NCBI RefSeq assembly: GCF_004402015.1
Contig: NZ_SOPW01000003.1
Coordinates: 62,001-126,000, forward strand
DNA length: 64,000 nucleotides
Direction: 5' to 3'
Origin: Filobacillus milosensis
GTDB lineage: Bacteria > Bacillota > Bacilli > Bacillales > Alkalibacillaceae
Position 1 is the stretch's first letter. Each line of letters begins with the position of its first letter. Shown piece by piece: positions 35,714 to 43,608 of the stretch. A program made the translations under genes and the position numbers. A model generated the notes under the pieces. The model ran no database searches. It was not told where the DNA came from and worked only from the letters and a program-made list of their open reading frames with translations.

Positions 35714-36487
35714 ATGAAGATGTATTATCGTGCTTGGGGGAACCCTCAAAATCCACCTTTGATACTTCTACACGCTCTTGCTTGTCATAGCGGCTGGTGG
35801 AATGAGGTATCAACTTATCTGGAAGAGGAGTACTATCTGATCGCTCCTGATTTAAGAGGGCACGGTCAAAGTCCTTGGGCGGAGAGTTACCGTTTCGATG
35901 ATTACGCTGAAGATATAGAAGAAATGGCTCGAGAATTTAATCGTCCTTATGCCATCGTTGGTCACTCGATGGGAGGTTACATTGGGATGAAAGTAGCAAG
36001 CAACAGTCATTGTCCACCTAATGCTTTACTTGTAGCCGACATGAAAATTGACTCACCTGAAAAGGAGTTGGCGGGTTTTCATAAAGCTGCGCAAAAGAAA
36101 GGTCGTGTTTACGACACTTTAAAAGAGGCTGTAGATCATTATAAATTATTACCACCTCAGCACAAAGCAACACCTGAGCGAGTGAAACGAGTAGCCCAAG
36201 ATTGCTTCTATGAACAAAAGGATGGGACCTGGACAGAGCGTTTTGATCGGAAGGCACTGGCAATTGAAAATGTGGAATCTTTGTCATTAGCTCAACAAGT
36301 TAATTGTCCAACTTGGGTTGTTTGAGCTAAGGAAAGTCCTGTCATGTCACTTGAAGGTGCCGAACAACTCGCTCGAATTGTGAATGGGCTGAAAGAGTTG
36401 GAAGATACCTATCACCATCTACCTCTTGAAGCACCAGAAGTGTTCGCTAAAATCATAAGAGATTTCATGAATCAAACTACGACTTAA
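35714..36487 (+). pseudogene. Alpha/beta hydrolase gene with a premature TGA
   Basis: ATG 35714 lies eight bases after GGAGG. The protein has PDLRGHGQS and the nucleophile elbow GHSMGGYIG. The frame is cut by TGA at about 36323, after CPTWVV. It then resumes in the same frame (AKESPVMSLEGAEQL to EAPEVFAKIIRDF) and ends at TAA 36485. The lost part includes DTYHHLPLE, which should supply the catalytic His. A CGA-to-TGA change at that codon explains the break, since family members have Arg in PTLVVRAKES-like contexts. The truncated product should be inactive. Confidence 0.8.
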
Positions 36488-36519
36488 GAAGCACCAAAGA
36501 AATAAGGATTTTTAAAAGG

Positions 36520-37035
36520 GTGATTAAGATTAGAAAAATATACGAGACCAAACAATTGATGTTAAAAGTTTTTGAACCAGAAGATGTGAACAGTGCTAAA
36601 AGTTTCTGGGGTGACGAAGAGGTAATGCAGTACTGTTTAGGTGCCACTCCTCATGAATTACTGTCTAAAACAATAGATTACTATATAAAATGTCATGAAG
36701 AACAAGGGTTATCGGTTTATGCAGTCGTAGAGAAAGAGTCAGAACAGGTGATTGGGGCAGCTGGACTCAATTTAGGCTCATCAACAGAATCTGTAGAACT
36801 TATTTTTCATTTAAATAAAGATTCGTGGGGAAAGGGTTATGCTACTGAAGCGGCTACTGCTTGTGTGGATATTGCAAAACGACATAATTCTGTTGAGTAC
36901 ATTTATGCTTCAGCGAACCCCATTAACACTGGTTCGTTAAAAGTCTTAGAGAAAATCGGTTTAAAATATCAAGGCATGAAATGGTTTGATGATGTACAGG
37001 AAGAAGAGGCTTATTATGAAATGCATTTAGAATAA
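36520..37035 (+). CDS. GNAT family N-acetyltransferase
   Basis: The protein has about 171 residues. The acetyl-CoA loop DSWGKGYATEAA and the ASANPINTGSLKVLEKIGL stretch mark the GNAT_3 (RimJ/RimL) subfamily. The start is uncertain. GTG 36520 abuts AAAAGGG, while ATT 36529 is eight bases after it and gives the common opening RKIYET. The substrate is unknown. Confidence 0.82.
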   Translation: MIKIRKIYETKQLMLKVFEPEDVNSAKSFWGDEEVMQYCLGATPHELLSKTIDYYIKCHEEQGLSVYAVVEKESEQVIGAAGLNLGSSTESVELIFHLNKDSWGKGYATEAATACVDIAKRHNSVEYIYASANPINTGSLKVLEKIGLKYQGMKWFDDVQEEEAYYEMHLE

Positions 37036-37097
37036 TTTAAAGGCATAAAACATCGTATAACGTGGTTACTCGGAGGCGCTTAATAAATCAGCCCTTA

Positions 37098-37481
37098 TTA
37101 AGGGTGTACTGACCTATTGAAATACCACTCTAATATCTCTTCTTTGTGTTCTGATGGGATATGGTTGTAACTAATTAACTTAAGCCCTTCAACTTCCCTT
37201 CTAAACTTTAATGTGTCTGTACCGATTGTGTTGTGGGCTCCTATAAAAGTAGAGATTTTAACAGCAACATCAAAAGAAAGTCCGCCAGTCATCTTCAATT
37301 CTAAAATCTCTTCATCGAAGAATTGAACACCTTCGAAGCCATAGTATTCATCAACTGTTTTGTGAATATCTTCAAACATTAAGGAAATTAATGCTTTTTC
37401 GTAGTCTGTTTGGGCAGAGGCTTCTGCTATGGGGACAAATAAAACCAACAGAAACACGGTTATAACAATAATATTCCTCAC
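37098..37481 (-). CDS. Secreted DUF3888-like protein
   Basis: The protein has 127 residues. The signal peptide (about 1-23, ending in ASA) is followed by a domain with YEKALISLMFEDIHKTVDEY, FDEEILELK and STFIGAHNTIGTDTLKF, characteristic of DUF3888 proteins of Bacillus. The function is unknown; it should be secreted or cell-wall associated. It lies 41 bases downstream of the YolD gene on the same strand and may be at the end of that transcript. Confidence 0.75.
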   Translation of the reverse strand: MRNIIVITVFLLVLFVPIAEASAQTDYEKALISLMFEDIHKTVDEYYGFEGVQFFDEEILELKMTGGLSFDVAVKISTFIGAHNTIGTDTLKFRREVEGLKLISYNHIPSEHKEEILEWYFNRSVHP

Positions 37482-37522
37482 TATATCATACCTCCATAGC
37501 TTTTATCGTACCCTGTTTTTAA

Positions 37523-37861
37523 CTATTCTATTTGCATAATGTCTTTAAATTTAACCCACTCTAATTCATCGTTGGGAAGAAGTATTTTAATTTGTCGAAG
37601 TTGATGGTCAACCATTCCTATTTTGCCGGTTAATTTCAGGTGTTCAATAGGGCCGAATATTACAAGGGTAACGGTTGAACCACTGTGAATAGCTTCATTC
37701 AGCTGTTGTTCAAGGCATTGAACTTCTTGTTCATCTAGCTGTGGTTTTGTTTTTAGATTGAGCTTTTGTTGGTGCTGCTGTAGGATTTCTTTGTGTTCTG
37801 GGAGCATCATTCGGCTCGATTCCCACATCAAATTGTGTCCGTGAGTGAGTTTATTTGGCAT
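37523..37861 (-). CDS. yqjX: YolD-like protein (YqjX)
   Basis: The protein has 112 residues with the YolD family features: a helical N-terminal region (LMWESSRMMLPEHKEIL) and a beta-rich C-terminal half (VTLVIFGPIEHLKLTGKI). YolD proteins are encoded next to Y-family polymerases and are thought to act with them as UmuD-like partners. The gene lies 13 bases after the polymerase gene, the same as yqjW-yqjX in B. subtilis, so it should be under the same SOS control. Confidence 0.9.
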   Translation of the reverse strand: MPNKLTHGHNLMWESSRMMLPEHKEILQQHQQKLNLKTKPQLDEQEVQCLEQQLNEAIHSGSTVTLVIFGPIEHLKLTGKIGMVDHQLRQIKILLPNDELEWVKFKDIMQIE

Positions 37862-37874
37862 GATTTATTCCTCC

Positions 37875-39104
37875 TTATTTGTAGTGACCACCAATTTTTT
37901 TAGATCGATCAAAGACTTGCCCGCCATCTCGTAATGAAGACGCACGAACAATTGCTGTTTGCCCAAATTTTAATCGAATATCATCCATGGCTTGGCTTAG
38001 TTGGTCTTTTTCCACTGACGCATCAAAAAGGCTGAGTTGATAAACATCAGCTGACTGGAGTTGTGACAAGGTGACTCCCACACTGCGAACGGGTAGCCCA
38101 TCCCAATGCTTATTTAACAATTGTAAAGCAGCTTGAAAAAGGTCCATCCCGTAGTTAGTTGGAGAAGTCAGCTTGATTTGCCGGTGAAAACCTGTTGGGT
38201 GATCAAAGTTTGCCCCACGCACCCCCAGTGATACCGTGTGACCACGGTAGTTTTTAGAACGGGCCCGTTTCGCAACTTCCTCACTGAGTTCTAATAAAAT
38301 AATTTTAATGTCTTCTAATGTTTCATAATCACGTGGTAAGGTCATATGGTGACCGACAGCTTTTTGACTATTATGCGTATGGGTCGTGACAGGAGAATAG
38401 TCGATTCCATTAGCAATATTAGATAAAACTTCACCATTAATTCCCCAGCGTTTTTTTAGATAATGAACGGGGTAGTTAGCTAAATCTCCTATGGTTTGAA
38501 TCCCCATGCGATGAAAGTGGCGCTCCATACGGCTTCCAACGCCAAACATTTTACCAACGGGAAGCTTCCACATCGTTTGCTTCATATTCTCTTGGGATAA
38601 ATAAAAAATCCCCTCATCATTCTTCTTAGCAAAGTTATCACATGCAATTTTAGCTAAAATTTTGTTAGGTCCCATCCCAACACGGGCATAGACACCTAAT
38701 TCTTCCTGGATTTCCTCTTGAACCTTTCGAGCAATGGTATTCATATCTCCAAATAACCGCTCGCACCCTGTAAGATCCATAAATTGTTCATCCACTGAAA
38801 ACACTTCAACTTGGTCTGTAAAGCGCTCCAGGATTTGTGTAATTTGATAAGATATATCAATATAAAGCTGCATTCTCGGTCGTACGATGACGAGGTGTGG
38901 GCATTTTTGTTGTGCCTCCCACAGAGCTTCAGCAGTTTTCACACCATATTTTTTAGCTAACGGGCAGGCCGCTAGTATAATACCACTTCGGCGTTCGGGG
39001 TCACCCGCCACAACGACTGGTTGGTTTTTCAGGTTTGGATTAGCCGATTTTTCAATGGATGCATAAAACGATTGCATATCGACTAAAAAAATAATGTCAT
39101 TCAT
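37875..39104 (-). CDS. polYB: Y-family DNA polymerase (PolY2/YqjW, UvrX type)
   Basis: The protein has 409 residues from ATG 39104, five bases after TGAGGG; a GTG at 39116 lies in that site. Catalytic acidic residues are in FLVDMQSFYAS (Asp9) and SVDEQFMDL. A clamp-type motif QLSLF follows in the tail. It is the UmuC-like polymerase of SOS mutagenesis. The promoter upstream carries two LexA boxes. With dinB at 14.7 kb the window has both PolY enzymes. Confidence 0.93.
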   Translation of the reverse strand: MNDIIFLVDMQSFYASIEKSANPNLKNQPVVVAGDPERRSGIILAACPLAKKYGVKTAEALWEAQQKCPHLVIVRPRMQLYIDISYQITQILERFTDQVEVFSVDEQFMDLTGCERLFGDMNTIARKVQEEIQEELGVYARVGMGPNKILAKIACDNFAKKNDEGIFYLSQENMKQTMWKLPVGKMFGVGSRMERHFHRMGIQTIGDLANYPVHYLKKRWGINGEVLSNIANGIDYSPVTTHTHNSQKAVGHHMTLPRDYETLEDIKIILLELSEEVAKRARSKNYRGHTVSLGVRGANFDHPTGFHRQIKLTSPTNYGMDLFQAALQLLNKHWDGLPVRSVGVTLSQLQSADVYQLSLFDASVEKDQLSQAMDDIRLKFGQTAIVRASSLRDGGQVFDRSKKIGGHYK

Positions 39105-39120
39105 AATATCCCTCACAAAA

Positions 39121-39171
39121 GAACCTATGTTCGTGTTATTTATTATATGCGAACAAACGTTCCTTTATCAA
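39121..39171 (-). promoter_or_regulatory. SOS promoter with two LexA boxes
   Basis: On the minus strand TTGATA (39171-39166), an 18-base spacer and TATAAT (39147-39142) form the promoter. LexA box GAACGTTTGTTC (39151-39162) fills the spacer, and a second box GAACATAGGTTC (39121-39132) lies just downstream of the -10. Both fit the Bacillus GAAC-N4-GTTC core. Confidence 0.9.
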
Positions 39172-39185
39172 TAGAAATATTATAC

Positions 39186-39226
39186 AATAAAAAAAAGGCC
39201 GCGCCCCAAAATTTGGAAGCGGCCTA
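39186..39226 (-). terminator. Terminator for the aldo/keto reductase gene
   Basis: Read on the minus strand, AGGCCGC / GCGGCCT is followed by eight T residues. Confidence 0.88.
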
Positions 39227-39235
39227 GTAGAGAAG

Positions 39236-40165
39236 CTATTTACGGTGTTTATCATAAATATTTGAATGAGTTAATTTTTTTAATTGTTGATACACATCAT
39301 CGGAGATGTGAGAATTTTGATAAGCTTTAACATTATCAAGAACTTGTTCAGGTTTGCTCGCACCTAAAACAAGACTACTTAAAGCCGGATTCTTTAACGC
39401 ATAACCAATAGCTAAAGATTGAGGAGAAACGTCATGTTCACTCGCTAAGTCTTGAAGTGAAGTGACCACACGATGTAATTGGTCAGCGTCAGAATCAAGG
39501 AAACCGTTTTGACCTTTTTTCTGCCATTGTGTCTGACCTTGGCTTGTGAGCATGCCTTTACCTAAGGATCCACGCGCCACAACCCCGACATTGTTTTTAT
39601 TTAATAGGTCTAATATTTCTTCTTCTGGTCGTCTATCGATTAAACTATATTGCATCATCACACTTGTCATATTTGATTTTTCTAAAAAAGTCTTTATAAC
39701 ATTTGGTCGGATAGATGAGATCCCATAGTAACGAATCAAACCTTCTTGTTGTAACTCTTCAAAGGCTTCAATCGTTTCATCGGTTGGGTCTTCGATGGTT
39801 CCTCCGTGAAGTTGATATAAATCAACATCATCAACACCGAGACGATGCAAACTATTTTTTATGGCTTCTTTTAAGTGAGTTTTAGACGGATCCCAGTACC
39901 AATCATCTTTTCCTGGTTCGAAATGGTTTCCACCTTTAGTTGCCAAGGTGATTTGATCACGTTTGCCTTTTATCGCTTGCCCAACTACTTTTTCGTTTTC
40001 ACCAAAGTCGTATAAATCAGCGGTGTCTAAATAATTAATGCCTTGATCTAATGCAGTGTCTATAATGTGTTTTGCCTGAGTTGCATTGGTTCCCAGGTTC
40101 ATACATCCCAAACTAATTTCAGATACTTGTAAGTCAGAATGTCCTAATTGGCGGTTGTTGATCAT
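39236..40165 (-). CDS. Aldo/keto reductase (YqkF-like)
   Basis: The protein has 309 residues with the (beta/alpha)8 AKR pattern: the tetrad Asp-Tyr-Lys-His visible in NYLDTADLYDFGENEK, TLATKGG and YQLHGGTIEDP. The C-terminal NADPH-binding region has LSSLVLGASKPEQV. Position before nudF matches B. subtilis yqkF. It reduces small carbonyls; the true substrate is unknown. It is divergent from nudF across a 98-base gap. Confidence 0.9.
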   Translation of the reverse strand: MINNRQLGHSDLQVSEISLGCMNLGTNATQAKHIIDTALDQGINYLDTADLYDFGENEKVVGQAIKGKRDQITLATKGGNHFEPGKDDWYWDPSKTHLKEAIKNSLHRLGVDDVDLYQLHGGTIEDPTDETIEAFEELQQEGLIRYYGISSIRPNVIKTFLEKSNMTSVMMQYSLIDRRPEEEILDLLNKNNVGVVARGSLGKGMLTSQGQTQWQKKGQNGFLDSDADQLHRVVTSLQDLASEHDVSPQSLAIGYALKNPALSSLVLGASKPEQVLDNVKAYQNSHISDDVYQQLKKLTHSNIYDKHRK

Positions 40166-40232
40166 CTAATCACTCCTTCATATTCTATTTTAAAAACAAG
40201 GCAGTTCAAAAGACAAATCATACAATTGGGTA

Positions 40233-40241
40233 TGCTACAAT
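40233..40241 (+). promoter_or_regulatory. Extended -10 promoter for nudF
   Basis: TG-C-TACAAT lies 22 bases before the nudF start, giving a very short leader. Confidence 0.5.
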
Positions 40242-40263
40242 TAAGGTAGGAAAGGGGTTAATA

Positions 40264-40809
40264 GTGTTGAAGAAATTTGAAGAAAAAACGATTAAAAGTG
40301 AATCCATATATGAAGGAAAAATTATCGACCTTAAAATAGATGAGGTTAAGCTGCCAAATGGAAAAACCTCTAAACGAGAATTGATTGATCACCCTGGAGC
40401 TGTGGGGGTTATTCCAGTAACGGATGATGGAAAAGTTGTGATGGTTGAGCAATATAGAAAAGCACTGGAAAAAAGTATTATTGAAATTCCAGCCGGAAAG
40501 TTAGAACCAGGTGAACAGCCTGAAGTAACAGCTGAACGTGAGCTAGAAGAGGAAACAGGCTATAAAGCTGATTCGCTTGATTTTGTCGTGTCATACTATA
40601 CGTCACCTGGTTTTGCGAATGAAATTATTCACATCTATGAAGCTCGAGGGTTAACTAAAGTGGAAGATGCTTTAGAGGGTGATGATGATGAATTTGTAGA
40701 ATTAATGGAAGTTACCATTGATGAAGCAATAGATCTAATTAAAGAACAGCGAATCCACGACGCAAAAACTATTCATGCTATTTATTACTTAATGTTACAA
40801 AAAGGGTGA
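40264..40809 (+). CDS. nudF: ADP-ribose pyrophosphatase NudF
   Basis: The 181-residue Nudix enzyme has the box GKLEPGEQPEVTAE then RELEEETGY. The opening HPGAVGVIPVTDDGKVVMVEQYRKAL and the E-x-x-E-F-V-E stretch near the end fit ADP-ribose pyrophosphatases, which convert ADP-ribose to AMP and ribose-5-phosphate. GTG 40264 follows AAAGGGG; the adjacent TTG 40267 is an alternative. The endonuclease gene follows with overlapping or nearly overlapping ends. Confidence 0.93.
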   Translation: MLKKFEEKTIKSESIYEGKIIDLKIDEVKLPNGKTSKRELIDHPGAVGVIPVTDDGKVVMVEQYRKALEKSIIEIPAGKLEPGEQPEVTAERELEEETGYKADSLDFVVSYYTSPGFANEIIHIYEARGLTKVEDALEGDDDEFVELMEVTIDEAIDLIKEQRIHDAKTIHAIYYLMLQKG

Positions 40810-40814
40810 AAGAA

Positions 40815-42005
40815 TTGACTTTAAAAAGTTATTATGCTGATCTGCACGTACATATTGGTCGGACGATCCATAATCAACCTGTTAAAATTTCAGCTTCCAA
40901 TAATTTAACTATTACTAACATCTTTCATTATGTTAGAGAGAAAAAAGGGTTAGATTTAGTGGGAGTCATTGATACTCATGTGCCTGAAGTGATTGAAGAA
41001 ATCGATCAACTGCTAGAGTCAGGAGAATGTAAAGAGCTTGATGGGGGAGGCATATCTAATGGTTCGGTGACTCTGTTATTAGGATCTGAAATTGAGTTGT
41101 ACGATGACAATTGTTCTGGGCCAATACATGTTCTATGTTTTCTGCCAACTTTAAAGAGGATGAGACAGTTTTCGGAATGGTATGCCCAGTTTGTGAAGAA
41201 TCGTACATTAAGCTCGCAGCGTATGTATATTCAGGCAAAAGAACTACAGAAAAAGGTAGCTGAATTTGGCGGATTATTTATTCCGGCTCATGTATTTACG
41301 CCTTTTAAGAGCTTGTATGGTAAAGGAGTAAACAAAAGTTTAACCGAAGTTTTCGATCCAAACCTGATTGATGCAGTTGAGCTAGGGTTAAGTTCTGATA
41401 CTTCCATGGCTGATACTATCGATGAATTAAACGCATATACGTTCTTAACGAATTCTGATTCCCATTCATTAGAAAAAATCGGACGTGAATATCAAGAGTT
41501 AGGACTGGCTGAACCGACATTTGAAGAGCTAAAAAAAGCTCTGAAATCAGATCAAGGCAGGTGTGTGAAAGCTAATTATGGGATGAATCCAAGATTGGGT
41601 AAGTATTATACGACGATTTGCCGTTCGTGTGATAGTCGCATCGATTATGCTGTGCCATGTCCAGAGTGTGGTTCGAAAAAGGTTGTTAAAGGTGTTAGCG
41701 AACGAATCCTAGAAGTGAGCGGTAAACAACAATATTCACCGAACATAAATAGACCTCCATATATTTATCAGGTGCCTTTAGAATACATCCCTGGACTAGG
41801 GCCAAAGACTTTAGAGCGATTACGAAAGAGACTATATAATGATATGTATATCATTCATCAGGCAACATTTGAAGAACTGATAGATAACAGTAATAAACAA
41901 GTTGCTGAACTCATTTTACAATTGCGTCATGGTAAGCTCGGTATCGAGCCAGGCGGTGGTGGGACATACGGTCGAGTGGTAGTTAGTCCACCAAAAAATG
42001 ATTAA
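40815..42005 (+). CDS. EndoQ-type DNA endonuclease (PHP family, YqxK)
   Basis: The protein has 396 residues from TTG 40815, nine bases after AAAAGGG; a GTG at 40806 would overlap that site and the nudF stop. An N-terminal PHP domain (DLHVHIG, HVFTP, TNSDSHSLEKIG) is followed by a zinc finger with CRSC and CPEC (about 273-290) and a helix-hairpin-helix (EYIPGLGPKTLERL). This architecture matches endonuclease Q, which nicks DNA 5' to uracil, hypoxanthine and other damaged bases. It is also the positional match of B. subtilis YqxK. Confidence 0.85.
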   Translation: MTLKSYYADLHVHIGRTIHNQPVKISASNNLTITNIFHYVREKKGLDLVGVIDTHVPEVIEEIDQLLESGECKELDGGGISNGSVTLLLGSEIELYDDNCSGPIHVLCFLPTLKRMRQFSEWYAQFVKNRTLSSQRMYIQAKELQKKVAEFGGLFIPAHVFTPFKSLYGKGVNKSLTEVFDPNLIDAVELGLSSDTSMADTIDELNAYTFLTNSDSHSLEKIGREYQELGLAEPTFEELKKALKSDQGRCVKANYGMNPRLGKYYTTICRSCDSRIDYAVPCPECGSKKVVKGVSERILEVSGKQQYSPNINRPPYIYQVPLEYIPGLGPKTLERLRKRLYNDMYIIHQATFEELIDNSNKQVAELILQLRHGKLGIEPGGGGTYGRVVVSPPKND

Positions 42006-42087
42006 TTCTAATTAATCTACTTGGTTCTATATTTATTTCTACTAACATAGGATTTTACTAGAGTTAGAAATGAATGGAGGAACCATG

Positions 42088-42717
42088 ATGAAACGTTGGC
42101 TTAAGGGATCATCTTATACATTGGAGCCATATATCAGTTTATATGTGTTTTTATTTGTCTTATTTGTGATCGGAGTAATATTTGGAGCGAGTTTGGTTGG
42201 GAGTTTAAGTTTCTTACAAAAACAAGATTTATTGTTTTTTGTTGAACAATATTTTCAATCATTTACGGAACAGTCACGTCAGTTAACCTTAAGTGAATTA
42301 GTGAATTCATTCTGGACCCACGGAAAATATGTGACGTTCTTATTTCTTTTTGGTTTATCCTTTATCGGTTTACCTGTCGTCTGGTTTTTATTGTTTATTA
42401 AAGGGATTGTTATAGGGTTTACGGTAGGATTTTTAGTGAACCAATTAACGTGGCAAGGGTTTCTTATTTCTCTAACGTCAGTCGCACCTCAAAATTTATT
42501 AATTGTCCCAGCTTATCTTTTAATAGTAGCTAGTAGTATGATTTTCTGTATTCACGTAATGAAAATGCTTTTTGCTAAAGGGAAGAGTTACTATACAATT
42601 GGACAGGCTATGTCATTGTATTTTAAAAGCTATTTAATTGCTTTATTAATTATATTGGGGGGGTCAGTTATTGAAGCATTTATCTCCTCCCAGGCCATGT
42701 ATTTTATATTAAAATAA
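42088..42717 (+). CDS. spoIIM: Stage II sporulation protein M
   Basis: The protein has 209 residues from ATG 42088, seven bases after GGAGG (ATG 42085 is an alternative). Five hydrophobic segments and the motif-rich stretch FIKGIVIGFTVGFL match SpoIIM. It works with SpoIIP and SpoIID in the machine that digests septal peptidoglycan and drives engulfment of the forespore. It precedes fur, the order seen in B. subtilis. Confidence 0.95.
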   Translation: MKRWLKGSSYTLEPYISLYVFLFVLFVIGVIFGASLVGSLSFLQKQDLLFFVEQYFQSFTEQSRQLTLSELVNSFWTHGKYVTFLFLFGLSFIGLPVVWFLLFIKGIVIGFTVGFLVNQLTWQGFLISLTSVAPQNLLIVPAYLLIVASSMIFCIHVMKMLFAKGKSYYTIGQAMSLYFKSYLIALLIILGGSVIEAFISSQAMYFILK

Positions 42718-42723
42718 TTATAA
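42709..42723. promoter_or_regulatory. PerR-box-like sequence
   Basis: TTAAAATAATTATAA differs from the PerR consensus TTATAATNATTATAA at one of 14 fixed positions. It overlaps the spoIIM stop, 42 bases upstream of the fur -35. The AT-rich context makes chance matches common. Confidence 0.35.
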
Positions 42724-42764
42724 ATTAACAATGTTTATAAAACACAAATTAATATCATTACAAT

Positions 42765-42793
42765 TTGACACTAAACCCCCTGTTACTTATAAT
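42765..42793 (+). promoter_or_regulatory. SigA promoter for fur
   Basis: TTGACA (42765-42770) and TATAAT (42788-42793) are both perfect, with a 17-base spacer. Confidence 0.85.
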
Positions 42794-42822
42794 AAAACTG
42801 AAAAGTAAGAGGGGGAATTATG

Positions 42823-43272
42823 ATGGAGAACCGCATAGAAAAAATAAAAAAACAATTGCATTCACAGAGCTATAAATTAACCCCGCAAAGAGAAGCAACG
42901 GTACGTGTATTGTTAGAGCATGAAGAAGATCACCTAAGTGCGGAAGATATTTACCTCCTCGTGAAAGAGAAATCACCAGAAATTGGTCTGGCAACTGTGT
43001 ATCGAACATTAGAATTATTATCAGAATTAAAAGTCGTAGATAAAATAAATTTTGGTGACGGTGTATCAAGATACGATTTAAGAAAAGAAGGGGCAGAGCA
43101 TTTTCATCACCATTTAGTATGTGTGGAATGCGGCTCAGTTAAAGAAATTGAAGACGATTTACTAGGTGATGTTGAGAAGATTGTTGAATCACAATGGGAA
43201 TTTAAAGTGAAAGATCATCGACTAACCTTTCATGGAATTTGTAACAAATGTCAAAATCGTGAAAACGAATAG
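42823..43272 (+). CDS. fur: Ferric uptake regulator Fur
   Basis: The protein has 149 residues from ATG 42823 (GGGGG seven bases upstream), giving the MENRIEKIKK opening of Bacillus Fur. The winged helix (TPQREATVRVL, LATVYRTLELL) is followed by the metal site HFHHHLVCVECG and a second Cys pair CNKC near the end. It represses iron-uptake genes when Fe(II) is plentiful. The gene has a strong SigA promoter and its own terminator. Confidence 0.97.
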   Translation: MENRIEKIKKQLHSQSYKLTPQREATVRVLLEHEEDHLSAEDIYLLVKEKSPEIGLATVYRTLELLSELKVVDKINFGDGVSRYDLRKEGAEHFHHHLVCVECGSVKEIEDDLLGDVEKIVESQWEFKVKDHRLTFHGICNKCQNRENE

Positions 43273-43285
43273 ACTTTACATACAA

Positions 43286-43320
43286 TGACCTTTTTTCATC
43301 AGGAAAAAAGGTTTTTTTGT
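43286..43320 (+). terminator. Rho-independent terminator after fur
   Basis: The stem ACCTTTTTTC / GAAAAAAGGT is followed by seven T residues. Confidence 0.88.
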
Positions 43321-43356
43321 TTAGGTCTGTTAAAGTTTGTATAGATTCTATGAATC

Positions 43357-43475
43357 GCTACAGGCGGACGCTTTCCGCGGGCACGGCCTCAACTTCCCAA
43401 AACTCACTGCCGTTCGTTTTGCGTGATTTTCGGCTTGCGCTGTTCCCGCAGGAGTCGCCGCCTTTCGCTTTTCGT
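43357..43475. repeat. GC-rich Bacillaceae intergenic repeat, imperfect inverted repeat
   Basis: A ~115-base stretch is far richer in GC than its surroundings. It begins CTACAGGCGGACGCTTTCCG and ends GTTCCCGCAGGAGTCGCCGC plus CTTTCGCTTTT. The ends are partly complementary (GGCGGACG..CCGCGGG with CCCGCAGG..CGCCGCC). The same end sequences recur in intergenic DNA of many Bacillaceae, where they form a dispersed family without known function. Only one copy is in this window, between fur and xerD. The rest of the 43321-43608 gap shows nothing beyond the xerD ribosome site. Confidence 0.75.
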
Positions 43476-43608
43476 AAAGTAATAAATTGAACACTTGAAA
43501 ACATTAAACTATAACAAAGCCAGTTGTTTAATTCTAATTGTATTAGTTTTTCAAGAATTATTAATGGGAATATATTTTTATTGAAAGCATTTATTAGGAG
43601 GGCTGGGG

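Noticed and set aside
36315-36330. Selenocysteine at the TGA of the alpha/beta hydrolase
   Set aside because: The position is not catalytic and normally carries Arg; no SECIS-like hairpin was seen just after it.
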